From Streptomyces sp. HUAS YS2 (GTDB taxonomy: Bacteria; Actinomycetota; Actinomycetes; Streptomycetales; Streptomycetaceae), in assembly GCF_033343995.1 (NCBI RefSeq), contig NZ_CP137573.1:1736001-1800000 (forward strand): 64,000 nt of DNA, given 5' to 3'. Position 1 is the stretch's first letter, and each line of letters starts with the position of its first letter. Shown in pieces: positions 8,218 to 15,938 of the stretch. A program made the position numbers and the translations under genes. The notes under the pieces are model-generated. The model was not told the origin of the DNA and did not search any database. It saw nothing but the letters and a program-made list of their open reading frames with translations.

Positions 8218-9212
8218 ACGGCATGAACCACCAGCGCACCGGACCGGCACCGGTCCTGGAGATCGACGGGCTCGGGGTCCGGCTCTCGGACGACCGGGCG
8301 GCCCGGCCGATCCTGGACGGCGTGAGCCTCCACGTCCGCCCCGGGGAGACCGTCGGCCTGGTCGGCGAGTCCGGCTCGGGCAAGTCGGTGGCCTGCCGCA
8401 GCGTCCTCGGGCTGCTGCCCGAAGGCGCGCGGGTCGACGGCGAGGTCCGGGTCGCCGGCCGGGACGTGCTGACGATGAACCGCGCGGAGCGGGCCCGACT
8501 GCGGGCCGAACAGGTCGCGATGGTCTTCCAGGACCCGCGCGCCTCCGTCAACCCGCTGCGCCGGGTCGGCGACTTCCTCACCGAGGGGCTGCGTGCGGCC
8601 GGCACCCCGGCCGGCGCGGCGACCGCGCGGGCCGAGGAGCTGCTCGCCTCGGTCGGCATCCGTGATCCGCGCGGCGCGCTGCGCCGCTATCCGCACGAGT
8701 TCTCCGGCGGCATGCTCCAGCGGGTCGTGATCGCCGCGGCGCTCGCCGCCGAGCCGGCGCTGCTGGTCGCCGACGAGCCGACCACGGCGCTCGACGTCAC
8801 GACCCAGGCGGAGATCATCGCGATCCTGACCCGGCTGCGGGCGGAGCGCGGGACCGGCCTGCTCTTCGTCACCCACGACCTGGAGCTGGCCTCGGCGATC
8901 TGCGACCGCGTGTACGTGATGTACGCGGGCCGGATCGTCGAGACGCAGGGCACGGACGCGCTGTTCGACCGTCCGCGTCACCCGTACACGGCGGGCCTGC
9001 TCGCCTGCACCCCGCGCATCGAGGCGGGTGCGCCGGCGCCCCGGCCGATCCCGGGCCGCCCGGTCTCCCTGGCCGAGGCGCCGGCCGGCTGCGCCTTCGC
9101 CGCGCGCTGCGCCCACGCGCTGCCGCGCTGCGCCGCCGAGGCGCCCGTACTCGCACGGCACGGCGACGGTCTCGCCGCCTGCCACCGCGCCGACGAAGGG
9201 ATCACGCTGTGA
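8214..9212 (+). CDS. ABC transporter ATP-binding protein (DppD type)
   Basis: A 332-residue ATPase. Walker A is GESGSGKSVACR, the Q-loop is VFQDPRASVNPL, the signature is FSGGMLQRV, Walker B is LLVADEPTTALDVT, and the switch His is in FVTHDLELAS. The C-terminal oligopeptide-type extension follows with RHPYTAGLL and a cysteine-bearing tail (CAFAARCAHALPRC), which in relatives can hold an iron-sulfur cluster. I chose the GTG at 8214 (GTGA overlap) with GAGG 8 bp upstream; an ATG 9 bp later is possible. Confidence 0.9.
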   Translation: MNGMNHQRTGPAPVLEIDGLGVRLSDDRAARPILDGVSLHVRPGETVGLVGESGSGKSVACRSVLGLLPEGARVDGEVRVAGRDVLTMNRAERARLRAEQVAMVFQDPRASVNPLRRVGDFLTEGLRAAGTPAGAATARAEELLASVGIRDPRGALRRYPHEFSGGMLQRVVIAAALAAEPALLVADEPTTALDVTTQAEIIAILTRLRAERGTGLLFVTHDLELASAICDRVYVMYAGRIVETQGTDALFDRPRHPYTAGLLACTPRIEAGAPAPRPIPGRPVSLAEAPAGCAFAARCAHALPRCAAEAPVLARHGDGLAACHRADEGITL

Positions 9213-10015
9213 CCACGGCGACCTCAGGAACGAACGGCCTCGTGGTCGAGGGTCTGTGCAAGCGGTACGGGGACCATGCGGCCGTCGACGACGTGTCGTT
9301 CACGCTCGCGCCGGGCTCCTCGCTGGCGGTCGTCGGCGAGTCCGGCAGCGGCAAGACCACCACGGTCCGCATGCTCGTCGGCCTGGAGCGGGCCGACGCG
9401 GGCACGGTCCGGCTGGACGGCCGGGACCGCTCCGCCCGGCCGCGGAACCGGTCCGAGCGGCTGGCCCGCGCGCGGGAGATCCAGATGGTCTTCCAGGACC
9501 CGTACCTCTCGCTGGATCCGCGGATCACGGTGTCCGGCTGCCTGGACGAGGTGCTGCGGCTGCACACCGCGCTCGACGCTTCGGGGCGGCGGGCCAGGGT
9601 CACCGAACTCCTCGACCAGGTGGGCCTGGGCGCCCGCGAGGCGACGGCGCTGCCCCGCCGGCTCTCCGGCGGCCAGCGTCAGCGGGTGGCCATCGCCCGG
9701 GCGCTGGCGGTGGAGCCGCGGGTCCTCGTCCTCGACGAGGCGGTCGCTGCGCTGGACGTGTCCATCCAGGCGCAGATCCTCGACCTGCTCACGACGATCC
9801 GCCGCGAGGCCGGCATCGGGTACCTGTTCGTCACCCACGACCTGGCGGTGGTCAGGCACATCGCGGACCAGGTGCTGGTCCTCAAGTCAGGCAAGGTCGT
9901 GGAGACGGGCCCGACCGACCGCGTCCTGGAGGCGCCGGAGCACCCGTACACCCGGCTGCTCCTGGCCTCCGTGCCCCGACGCGGCTGGGACCCGGCGCTC
10001 AAGGCGCCGGCCTAG
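9209..10015 (+). CDS. ABC transporter ATP-binding protein (DppF type)
   Basis: A 268-residue second ATPase of the importer, pairing with the DppD-type subunit. Walker A is GESGSGKTTTVR, the Q-loop is VFQDPYLSLDPR, the signature LSGGQRQRVAIARALA, Walker B VLVLDEAVAALDVS and the switch FVTHDLAVV. The C-terminus has EHPYTRLLLASVP. Walker B ends in EAVAALD instead of the common EPTSALD, with the catalytic Glu kept. The GTG start overlaps the previous stop (GTGA). A strong hairpin right after the stop closes the operon. Confidence 0.92.
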   Translation: MTTATSGTNGLVVEGLCKRYGDHAAVDDVSFTLAPGSSLAVVGESGSGKTTTVRMLVGLERADAGTVRLDGRDRSARPRNRSERLARAREIQMVFQDPYLSLDPRITVSGCLDEVLRLHTALDASGRRARVTELLDQVGLGAREATALPRRLSGGQRQRVAIARALAVEPRVLVLDEAVAALDVSIQAQILDLLTTIRREAGIGYLFVTHDLAVVRHIADQVLVLKSGKVVETGPTDRVLEAPEHPYTRLLLASVPRRGWDPALKAPA

Positions 10016-10016
10016 G

Positions 10017-10041
10017 GGTCCGGCCGTTCCCGGGCCGGACC
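10017..10041 (+). terminator. Terminator of the peptide ABC operon
   Basis: GGTCCGGCC (10017-10025) pairs perfectly with GGCCGGACC (10033-10041) around a 7-nt loop, starting 2 bp after the last stop codon. There is no T-run, as is usual for GC-rich actinobacterial terminators. Confidence 0.7.
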
Positions 10042-10043
10042 GG

Positions 10044-10205
10044 TCATTGGCGGGGGTCGACAGCGGCTTCGCCGCCTTGTCGGCCGAGCCGTCGACGGAG
10101 AAGTACGTTCGACATGGTGGTGAGCAGCATGTCCCGCCGGCTCTCGGGCAGTTCCATCAGCGCGCCGAGGACCTGGTTGCGGAGTCGAACAGGGTCACCG
10201 AGCAC
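10044..10205 (-). CDS. Possible small ORF or gene remnant (53 codons)
   Basis: An open frame from a GTG at 10205 would give a 53-residue basic peptide containing VRLRNQVLGALMELPESRR and SNVLLRRRLGR. Codon third positions are mostly G or C, as in neighbouring genes, and the peptide looks protein-like. It starts only 4 bp after a hairpin that should terminate the upstream amidase transcript, has no clear ribosome binding site, and I recognise no family. It may be the tail of a lost gene rather than an expressed one. Confidence 0.25.
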   Translation of the reverse strand: MLGDPVRLRNQVLGALMELPESRRDMLLTTMSNVLLRRRLGRQGGEAAVDPRQ

Positions 10206-10209
10206 GCCT

Positions 10210-10241
10210 CCGCCCTCGCCGGCCGAGGCCGGCGAGGGCGG
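10210..10241 (-). terminator. Terminator of the peptidoglycan-recognition amidase gene
   Basis: CCGCCCTCGCCGGCC (10210-10224) is followed after two bases by its exact reverse complement (10227-10241), giving a stem of about 14 bp with a 4-nt loop. It lies 23 bp downstream of the amidase stop codon. A related GAGGGCGG unit is repeated directly beside it. Confidence 0.65.
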
Positions 10242-10264
10242 CGAGGGCGGACCGGCGACTCCCG

Positions 10265-11395
10265 TCAGCCGGCGGCCGCGGCCGTCTGCCGGATCTCGGG
10301 CAGCGCGGCGTAGAGCTCGGAGCCGGGGCATTCCGTGGGGTAGCCGTCGCGGTGGCCGGAGATCCGGGCCAGCAGGACCTTCTGCCCGGTCGTGTAGTAG
10401 CCGTTGTCGGCGCCGGAGGTGAGGGTCACCGCGCCGGCCGGGTCGTGGCCGTAGAGGCGGAGCTTCCAGGCGGCGACGCGGGCCACGGCGGAGCGGACGA
10501 CGGCGTCGGCGGTCGCGGTGTTGTAGTTGCCGATCACGGAGATGCTGCTGGTGTCCGTGTTGAAGCCGTAGGTGTGCGCGCCCTTGACCGGCTTGTCGAT
10601 GCCGCCGGCCCGGCCCTCGAAGACGGTGCCGCACTTGTCGACCAGGAAGTTGTAGCCGATGTCGTTCCAGCCCTGGCTCTGCACGTGGTAGAGGAAGATG
10701 CCGCGGACCAGGGAGGCCGACTCGCTGCACTGGTACGCGTTGGTGCCCGCCGTGTGGTGGACGAAGATCGCCTTGGTCTCCTTGGTGTACGTCGGCGAGG
10801 ACCGGACCAGCGACTCGTCGGCGCCCCACCAGGACCGCCAGGTGATCGGCGGCAGGCCGGTCTCGGCAGGGGCGTCGGGAGCGGTGGGCGCGGCCGGGGT
10901 CACCGGGTCGCCCGGGTCGACGAGCTCCACCCTCAGGCCGGCCGGCAGCCCGTCGCCGGTGGCCCGGAACTGGACTCCGTCGGAGGCCCCGGTCCAGAGC
11001 GGCTGGGCACCGGGCCGTACGGCGCCGGCGGCGGTCTCGCCGCCGGACTCCGGGGTGCGGGCGTCGGTGTCGAGGGTGCGCCAGGTGGACCAGAGTCCGG
11101 TACGGGCGTCCCGGGTGCGGATCTGGGCCGTGCCGCCCAGCTGGGCCTTCGGGTCGTCCCAGGTCAGGCCGATCATGCTGAACGGTCCGGTGGTGCGTGC
11201 CGAGAGGGCCCGGGCGCCGGGGTCGGCGCCGTGCGGCACCGGCACCGGCACCGAGTGGACGGAGCCGGGCCGTCCGTCGGGTCCGCCGGCCGGGGTCACG
11301 GTGGCGGTGGCGGTGGTCGCCGCCGTCAGACAGAGGAGGGCCCCCGCGGCCCCCAGCACCGCGGTCGCCACGGTCAGGGTGCGTGCATGTGTCAT
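10265..11395 (-). CDS. Secreted peptidoglycan-recognition protein / N-acetylmuramoyl-L-alanine amidase
   Basis: A 376-residue exported protein. The N-terminus (MTHARTLTVATAVLGAAG...) is a Sec signal. The middle is a low-complexity, Pro/Ala-rich stretch. The C-terminal half is a PGRP/amidase_2 domain starting at ITWRSWWGADESL, with the zinc-site pieces FVHHTAG, IGYNFLVD and ISGHRDGYPTECPG, so the catalytic ligands look intact. Such enzymes cut the muramyl-alanine bond of peptidoglycan. I chose the ATG at 11395; a TTG 30 bp upstream gives a less typical signal. The gene stands alone between two hairpins and a 264-bp upstream gap. Confidence 0.88.
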   Translation of the reverse strand: MTHARTLTVATAVLGAAGALLCLTAATTATATVTPAGGPDGRPGSVHSVPVPVPHGADPGARALSARTTGPFSMIGLTWDDPKAQLGGTAQIRTRDARTGLWSTWRTLDTDARTPESGGETAAGAVRPGAQPLWTGASDGVQFRATGDGLPAGLRVELVDPGDPVTPAAPTAPDAPAETGLPPITWRSWWGADESLVRSSPTYTKETKAIFVHHTAGTNAYQCSESASLVRGIFLYHVQSQGWNDIGYNFLVDKCGTVFEGRAGGIDKPVKGAHTYGFNTDTSSISVIGNYNTATADAVVRSAVARVAAWKLRLYGHDPAGAVTLTSGADNGYYTTGQKVLLARISGHRDGYPTECPGSELYAALPEIRQTAAAAG

Positions 11396-11583
11396 CGGAA
11401 CTCGGTACTCCCGGTGCGGCTGCAAGAGGTCGGACGACTGCCGTCGGACGCATCTCTACCGGGCTGACGATCAGAGAATCCCCATAAGACGGATAAAAAG
11501 GGGTATTGCCCTTCGTTCGGGCGTACGGAGCGACGCGCGCGAGCTTCCTCACGGAACCCCGTTCCCCGAGTTGCTGGCATCAT

Positions 11584-11619
11584 GGCACTGAGTGTGTTTT
11601 GCTGAGGGTACTCAGTGCC
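11584..11619. promoter_or_regulatory. Paired TetR-type operator upstream of the acyl-CoA dehydrogenase
   Basis: Two imperfect copies of GGCAC-N3-GTGCC lie here: GGCACTGAGTGTG at 11584-11596 and GGTACTCAGTGCC at 11607-11619, centres 23 bp apart. The outer halves form TGGCACTGAGT and ACTCAGTGCCA as an inverted repeat. The same pair with nearly the same spacing occurs before the DUF35 gene and before the TetR gene at 15177-15881, so this TetR is the likely binder. Confidence 0.6.
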
Positions 11620-11659
11620 AAAAGCCAGCTGTAGCCGTGCCAGAGGGAGCGCCAGGATC

Positions 11660-12811
11660 ATGGGCAAGGACTTCGACCTGTACCGGCCGTCGGAGGAGCA
11701 CGACATGCTCCGCGAGACGGTCCGTTCGCTCGCGGAGGCGAAGATCGTTCCGTTCGCGGCGGCGGTCGACGAGGAGGGCCGGTTCCCGCAGGAGGCGCTG
11801 GACGCGCTGGTCGCGGCCGACCTGCACGCGGTGCACGTCCCGGAGACCTACGGCGGCGCCGGCGCGGACGCGCTGGCCACGGTGATCGTGATCGAGGAGG
11901 TCGCCCGCGCCTGCGGCAGCTCCTCCCTGATCCCCGCGGTGAACAAGCTGGGCTCGCTGCCGGTGATCCTGTCCGGCTCGGAGGAGCTGAAGCACAAGTA
12001 CCTCGGCCCGCTGGCCAAGGGCGACGCGATGTTCTCCTACGCCCTCTCCGAGCCGGACGCCGGCTCGGACGCGGCCGGCATGAAGACCCGCGCGGTGCGC
12101 GACGGCGACTCCTGGGTGCTGAACGGCGTGAAGCGGTGGATCACCAACGCGGGCGTCTCGGAGTACTACACGGTGATGGCCGTCACCGACCCCGACAAGC
12201 GCTCCAAGGGCATCTCCGCCTTCGTGGTGGAGAAGTCCGACGAGGGGGTGTCGTTCGGCGCGCCGGAGAAGAAGCTCGGCATCAAGGGTTCCCCGACCCG
12301 CGAGGTCTACCTCGACAACGTCCGCATCCCGGCCGACCGGATGATCGGCGCCGAGGGCACCGGTTTCGCCACCGCGATGAAGACCCTGGACCACACCCGG
12401 ATCACCATCGCCGCCCAGGCCATCGGCATCGCCCAGGGCGCCCTCGACTACGCCAAGGGCTACGTCAAGGAGCGCAAGCAGTTCGGCAAGCCGATCGCCG
12501 ACTTCCAGGGCGTGCAGTTCATGCTCGCCGACATGGCCATGAAGCTCGAGGCCGCCCGCCAGCTCACCTACGCCGCCGCCGCCAAGTCCGAGCGTGTCGA
12601 CGGCGACCTGACCTTCTTCGGCGCCGCGGCCAAGTGCTTCGCCTCCGACGTCGCCATGGAGGTCACCACCGACGCCGTCCAGCTCCTCGGCGGCTACGGC
12701 TACACCCGCGACTACCCCGTCGAGCGCATGATGCGCGACGCCAAGATCACCCAGATCTACGAAGGCACCAACCAGGTCCAGCGCATCGTCATGGCCCGCA
12801 ACCTCCCGTAA
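11660..12811 (+). CDS. Acyl-CoA dehydrogenase
   Basis: A 383-residue FAD-dependent acyl-CoA dehydrogenase of normal length. Seen are YALSEPDAGSDAAGM (FAD/substrate loop), WITNAGVSEYY, the ADMAMKLEAARQLTY helix, LLGGYGYTRDYPVERMMRDAK and the C-terminal IYEGTNQVQRIV with the catalytic-base Glu in YEGTNQ. It makes the trans-2-enoyl-CoA and passes electrons to ETF, whose two genes follow directly. I chose the ATG at 11660 (AGGATC before it); an ATG 45 bp upstream would overlap the operator. Sequence features resemble short/medium-chain enzymes; substrate not determined. Confidence 0.93.
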   Translation: MGKDFDLYRPSEEHDMLRETVRSLAEAKIVPFAAAVDEEGRFPQEALDALVAADLHAVHVPETYGGAGADALATVIVIEEVARACGSSSLIPAVNKLGSLPVILSGSEELKHKYLGPLAKGDAMFSYALSEPDAGSDAAGMKTRAVRDGDSWVLNGVKRWITNAGVSEYYTVMAVTDPDKRSKGISAFVVEKSDEGVSFGAPEKKLGIKGSPTREVYLDNVRIPADRMIGAEGTGFATAMKTLDHTRITIAAQAIGIAQGALDYAKGYVKERKQFGKPIADFQGVQFMLADMAMKLEAARQLTYAAAAKSERVDGDLTFFGAAAKCFASDVAMEVTTDAVQLLGGYGYTRDYPVERMMRDAKITQIYEGTNQVQRIVMARNLP

Positions 12812-12839
12812 CCCACCACCTCTTGGAAGGAGCCAGGCC

Positions 12840-13625
12840 GTGACCCTCAGGATCGCTGTCTGCGTGAAGTACGTTCCCGACGCCACCGGCGACCGCGGTT
12901 TCGCCGACGACCTGACGACCGACCGCGAGGCGGTCGACGGTCTGCTGTCGGAGCTCGACGAGTACGCCGTCGAGCAGGCGCTGCGGATCTCGGAAGAGGC
13001 CGACGACGCCGAGGTCACCGTCATCACCGTCGGCCCGGACGACGCCAAGGACGCGCTGCGCAAGGCGCTGTCGATGGGCGCCGACAAGGCCGTCCACGTC
13101 AACGACGACGACATCCACGGCTCTGACGTCATCGGCACCTCGGCGATCGTCGCCAAGGCCCTGGAGAAGACCGGGTTCGACCTGGTCGTCTGCGGCATGG
13201 CCTCCACCGACGGCACGATGGGCGTACTGCCCGCGCTGCTCGCCGAGCGCCTGAACCTCCCGCAGGTCACGCTGCTCTCGGAGGTCTCGGTCGAGGACGG
13301 TCTGGTGAAGGGCCGTCGCGACGGCGACGCCGCCACCGAGCTGATCGAGGCCCCGCTGCCGGCCGTCGTGTCCGTCACCGACCAGTCCGGCGAGGCCCGT
13401 TACCCCTCCTTCAAGGGGATCATGGCCGCGAAGAAGAAGCCGGTCGAGGAGCTCGACCTGGACGACCTCGGCATCGACGCGGACGAGGTCGGCCTCGGCG
13501 GGTCCTGGACCCTCGTCGACTCCGCGACCCCGCGCCCGGCCCGTACCCAGGGCACGATCGTCACGGACGAGGGCGACGGCGGCAAGCAGCTCGCCACCTT
13601 CCTCTCCGCGCAGAAGTTCATCTGA
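12840..13625 (+). CDS. etfB: Electron transfer flavoprotein subunit beta
   Basis: A 261-residue FixA/EtfB protein, the AMP-binding partner of the ETF heterodimer that accepts electrons from acyl-CoA dehydrogenases. It starts LRIAVCVKYVPDA and has EYAVEQALRISEE, the GADKAVHV segment, VVCGMASTDGTMGVLPALLAERL (docking and nucleotide binding) and the C-terminal KKKPVEEL region. The start is GTG with TTGGAAGGAG 8 bp upstream. It lies 28 bp after the dehydrogenase and 36 bp before etfA. Confidence 0.95.
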   Translation: MTLRIAVCVKYVPDATGDRGFADDLTTDREAVDGLLSELDEYAVEQALRISEEADDAEVTVITVGPDDAKDALRKALSMGADKAVHVNDDDIHGSDVIGTSAIVAKALEKTGFDLVVCGMASTDGTMGVLPALLAERLNLPQVTLLSEVSVEDGLVKGRRDGDAATELIEAPLPAVVSVTDQSGEARYPSFKGIMAAKKKPVEELDLDDLGIDADEVGLGGSWTLVDSATPRPARTQGTIVTDEGDGGKQLATFLSAQKFI

Positions 13626-13661
13626 CCGCCCCGCTGTTCACCGTTTCAGGAGCAATGAATC

Positions 13662-14618
13662 ATGGCTGAGATCCTGGTTCTCGTGGACCACGCCGACGGT
13701 GCGGTCCGCAAGCCGGCCCTCGAACTGCTGACCCTGGCCCGCCGCATCGGCGAGCCCTCCGCCGTCGTGCTCGGCGCCGGCGACGCCGCCGCCGCGATCG
13801 CCGCCACCGCCGGCGAGTACGGCGCGGCCACCGTGTACGTCGCGGACGGCCCGGAGTTCGCCGAGCAGCTCGTCGTGCCGAAGGTCGACGCGCTCACCCA
13901 GATCGCGAAGGACAAGGGCGCCGCGGCGGTGCTCGTCACCTCGTCCGGCGAGGGAAAGGAGATCGCCGCGCGCGTCGCGCTGCGCCTCGAGTCCGGTCTG
14001 ATCACGGACGCGGTGGAGCTGGAGGCCGGCGAGAACGGCCCGGTGGCGACCCAGTCCGTCTTCGCCGCCTCGTACCAGGTGAAGTCGACGGTCTCGCACG
14101 GCGCGCCGGTCATCACCGTCAAGCCGAACTCCGCCGCGCCCGAGGCCGCCCCGGCCGCCGGGACGGTCGAGAACGTCACCGTCGCCTTCACCGGCAACGC
14201 CGCGAAGGTCGTCTCGCGCACCCCGCGCGTCTCCTCCGGCCGCCCGGAGCTGACCGAGTCCGCGATCGTGGTCTCCGGTGGCCGCGGCGTCGGCGCCGCC
14301 GAGGGCTTCGGTGTCGTCGAGAACCTGGCCGACTCGCTCGGCGCGGCCGTCGGCGCCTCGCGCGCCGCGGTGGACGCCGGCTGGTACCCGCACTCCAACC
14401 AGGTCGGCCAGACCGGCAAGCAGGTCTCGCCGCAGCTGTACATCGCGGCGGGCATCTCCGGCGCGATCCAGCACCGGGCCGGCATGCAGACGTCGAAGAC
14501 GATCGTCGCGGTCAACAAGGACCCGGAGGCTCCGATCTTCGACCTGGTCGACTACGGCGTCGTCGGCGACCTGTTCGAGGTGCTCCCGCAGCTGACGGAC
14601 GAGATCGGCGCCCGGTAG
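13662..14618 (+). CDS. etfA: Electron transfer flavoprotein subunit alpha
   Basis: A 318-residue FixB/EtfA protein, which binds FAD and delivers electrons to ETF-quinone oxidoreductase. The C-terminal FAD domain is clear: VVSGGRGVGAAEGF, WYPHSNQVGQTGKQVSP and LYIAAGISGAIQHRAGM, then VAVNKDPEAPIFDLVDYGVVGD. The ATG at 13662 has CAGGAG upstream. It ends the dehydrogenase-ETF operon, closed by the hairpin at 14636-14676. Confidence 0.96.
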   Translation: MAEILVLVDHADGAVRKPALELLTLARRIGEPSAVVLGAGDAAAAIAATAGEYGAATVYVADGPEFAEQLVVPKVDALTQIAKDKGAAAVLVTSSGEGKEIAARVALRLESGLITDAVELEAGENGPVATQSVFAASYQVKSTVSHGAPVITVKPNSAAPEAAPAAGTVENVTVAFTGNAAKVVSRTPRVSSGRPELTESAIVVSGGRGVGAAEGFGVVENLADSLGAAVGASRAAVDAGWYPHSNQVGQTGKQVSPQLYIAAGISGAIQHRAGMQTSKTIVAVNKDPEAPIFDLVDYGVVGDLFEVLPQLTDEIGAR

Positions 14619-14635
14619 TCAGGACGCGCTCAAGA

Positions 14636-14676
14636 CGAGAGCCGGTCGGAGGCCCTGGGCCTTCGACCGGCTCTCG
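14636..14676. terminator. Bidirectional terminator between etfA and the DUF35 gene
   Basis: CGAGAGCCGGTCG (14636-14648) pairs perfectly with CGACCGGCTCTCG (14664-14676), and the inner AGGCC/GGCCT extends the stem to about 19 bp around a 3-nt loop. It sits 17 bp after the etfA stop and 16 bp from the convergent DUF35 gene, so it can serve both. Confidence 0.8.
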
Positions 14677-14692
14677 CCGTTCTGCGTCCGTT

Positions 14693-15079
14693 TCAGATCC
14701 AGCCGTCGAGCGGGACCTCTTCGCACAGCCGCACCACCGGCTCCGTGCCGGGCAGTTCGGAGGCGGCCGCGACCTTCACGCGGACCCCGGGGCGTACCGC
14801 GTGCAGCGGGCCGTCGACCCGGCAGCGCACCACGAAGCCCTCGGTCATGTGGACCGGCCAGAGGTCCGCCTCGGCCGCGGAGACCCCGCGGCGGACGGAG
14901 ACGATGCCCTCGCCGGTGCTGAGTTCGGGGGTGAGATCGGTCGACCCGCAGGTCGGACAGAGGAGGCGCTGGAACGTCGTGGTGTGACACCACTGGCAGC
15001 GCTGGAAGTACAGCTCCGAGCCGACTACCGGCTCGTCGGTCCGGGTGGCGGTCCCAGTCCTGAATCCCGTGTGGAACAT
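14693..15079 (-). CDS. Zn-ribbon / OB-fold protein (DUF35 family)
   Basis: A 128-residue protein with an N-terminal rubredoxin-like zinc ribbon (CQWC and CPTC pairs) and a C-terminal OB-fold strand region (GIVSVRRGVSAAEADLWPVHM... VRVKVAAASEL). DUF35 proteins partner with thiolases or hydratases in acyl-CoA metabolism and may bind CoA. I chose the ATG at 15079 because AAGGAGAAGGC precedes it; the frame extends 25 codons upstream but through the operator. The paired operator upstream suggests control by the neighbouring TetR protein. Confidence 0.85.
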   Translation of the reverse strand: MFHTGFRTGTATRTDEPVVGSELYFQRCQWCHTTTFQRLLCPTCGSTDLTPELSTGEGIVSVRRGVSAAEADLWPVHMTEGFVVRCRVDGPLHAVRPGVRVKVAAASELPGTEPVVRLCEEVPLDGWI

Positions 15080-15127
15080 GCCTTCTCCTTGCACTCGACG
15101 GCTCGACCGTGCATGGATCCAACATAT

Positions 15128-15162
15128 GGCACTGAGTGCCACGAAAGAAAGCACTCAGTTCC
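15128..15162. promoter_or_regulatory. Paired TetR-type operator upstream of the DUF35 gene
   Basis: GGCAC-TGA-GTGCC at 15128-15140 is a perfect arm pair, inside the 15-bp TGGCACTGAGTGCCA. A weaker copy (AGCAC-TCA-GTTCC, 15150-15162) lies with its centre 22 bp away. Position 50-80 bp before the start codon fits repression of this gene. Confidence 0.65.
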
Positions 15163-15176
15163 CTCAGTTCGATAAC

Positions 15177-15881
15177 TCATCCGTTACCGAGACTCGACTC
15201 CACCTCCCGCACCACCCGCCACATCGGGGTGTTGCGCCGGGTGATCACAACGACCACGTCCTCGTCCTCCCGGTCGGCCGGCGGCTCCGCGCCCGGCCCG
15301 TCCGGGTTCCAGGTGTCCCGGACGAACGCCAGGGCCCGGTCCACCTCGGCGAGCGGGTCGCCCTCGCCGCCGGAGCGCAGCCAGGCGCGCAGGACGTGGT
15401 TGTGCGCCGCGACCACGGCGGCGGCCACCACGTTGGCCCGCAGGGTGCCGTCCCGGCGGTCGGCGAACCGGGTGCGCAGATAGTCGCCGAGGGTCTTCTC
15501 GTACCGCCAGACCACGGAGAGCTCGTAGGTGCGCAGTCCGGTCACCTCGCGGGTGAGCCGGTAGCGCTGGACGGAGAACGTCGGGTTCTCCGCGTACATC
15601 CGCATCACCAGGCGGGTGGCGTCGCAGACCCGGACCAGCGGGTCGTCGGTGTCGGCGCTGGCGGCGAGGAAGGCGGTCATCTCGGCGAGCGCCTGCTCGT
15701 GGTCCGGGAAGACCACGTCCTCCTTGGACGGGAAGTACCGGAAGAAGGACCGCCGGCCGACTCCCGCGGTCTTCACGATGTCGTCGACCGTGGTCTGCTC
15801 GTAGCCGCGCTCGAGGAAGAGCTGGAAGGCCGCCGCGACGAGGGCGTCGCGCATCGAGGACTTTGCGGGGCTGGTGCTCAT
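15177..15881 (-). CDS. TetR family transcriptional regulator of the acyl-CoA oxidation module
   Basis: A 234-residue TetR protein. The DNA-binding domain is at residues 10-57 (MRDALVAAAFQLFLERGYEQTTVDDIVKTAGVGRRSFFRYFPSKED). The C-terminal domain resembles TetR_C families around acyl-CoA genes. ATG at 15881. Its own upstream region, the DUF35 promoter and the acyl-CoA dehydrogenase promoter share the same paired GGCAC-N3-GTGCC site, so I infer it represses all three and is relieved by an acyl-CoA or related ligand. Confidence 0.9.
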   Translation of the reverse strand: MSTSPAKSSMRDALVAAAFQLFLERGYEQTTVDDIVKTAGVGRRSFFRYFPSKEDVVFPDHEQALAEMTAFLAASADTDDPLVRVCDATRLVMRMYAENPTFSVQRYRLTREVTGLRTYELSVVWRYEKTLGDYLRTRFADRRDGTLRANVVAAAVVAAHNHVLRAWLRSGGEGDPLAEVDRALAFVRDTWNPDGPGAEPPADREDEDVVVVITRRNTPMWRVVREVESSLGNG

Positions 15882-15892
15882 ACCCCGAACCT

Positions 15893-15928
15893 AACACTCA
15901 GACCCCTCGCGCGGCGGCACTTGGTGCC
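15893..15928. promoter_or_regulatory. Paired TetR-type operator upstream of the TetR gene
   Basis: GGCAC-TTG-GTGCC at 15916-15928 has perfect arms identical to those before the DUF35 gene. A weak copy (AACAC-TCA-GACCC, 15893-15905) has its centre 23 bp away and contains CACTCAG, the half-site core. This predicts autoregulation. Confidence 0.6.
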
Positions 15929-15938
15929 ACGCCAGGGA

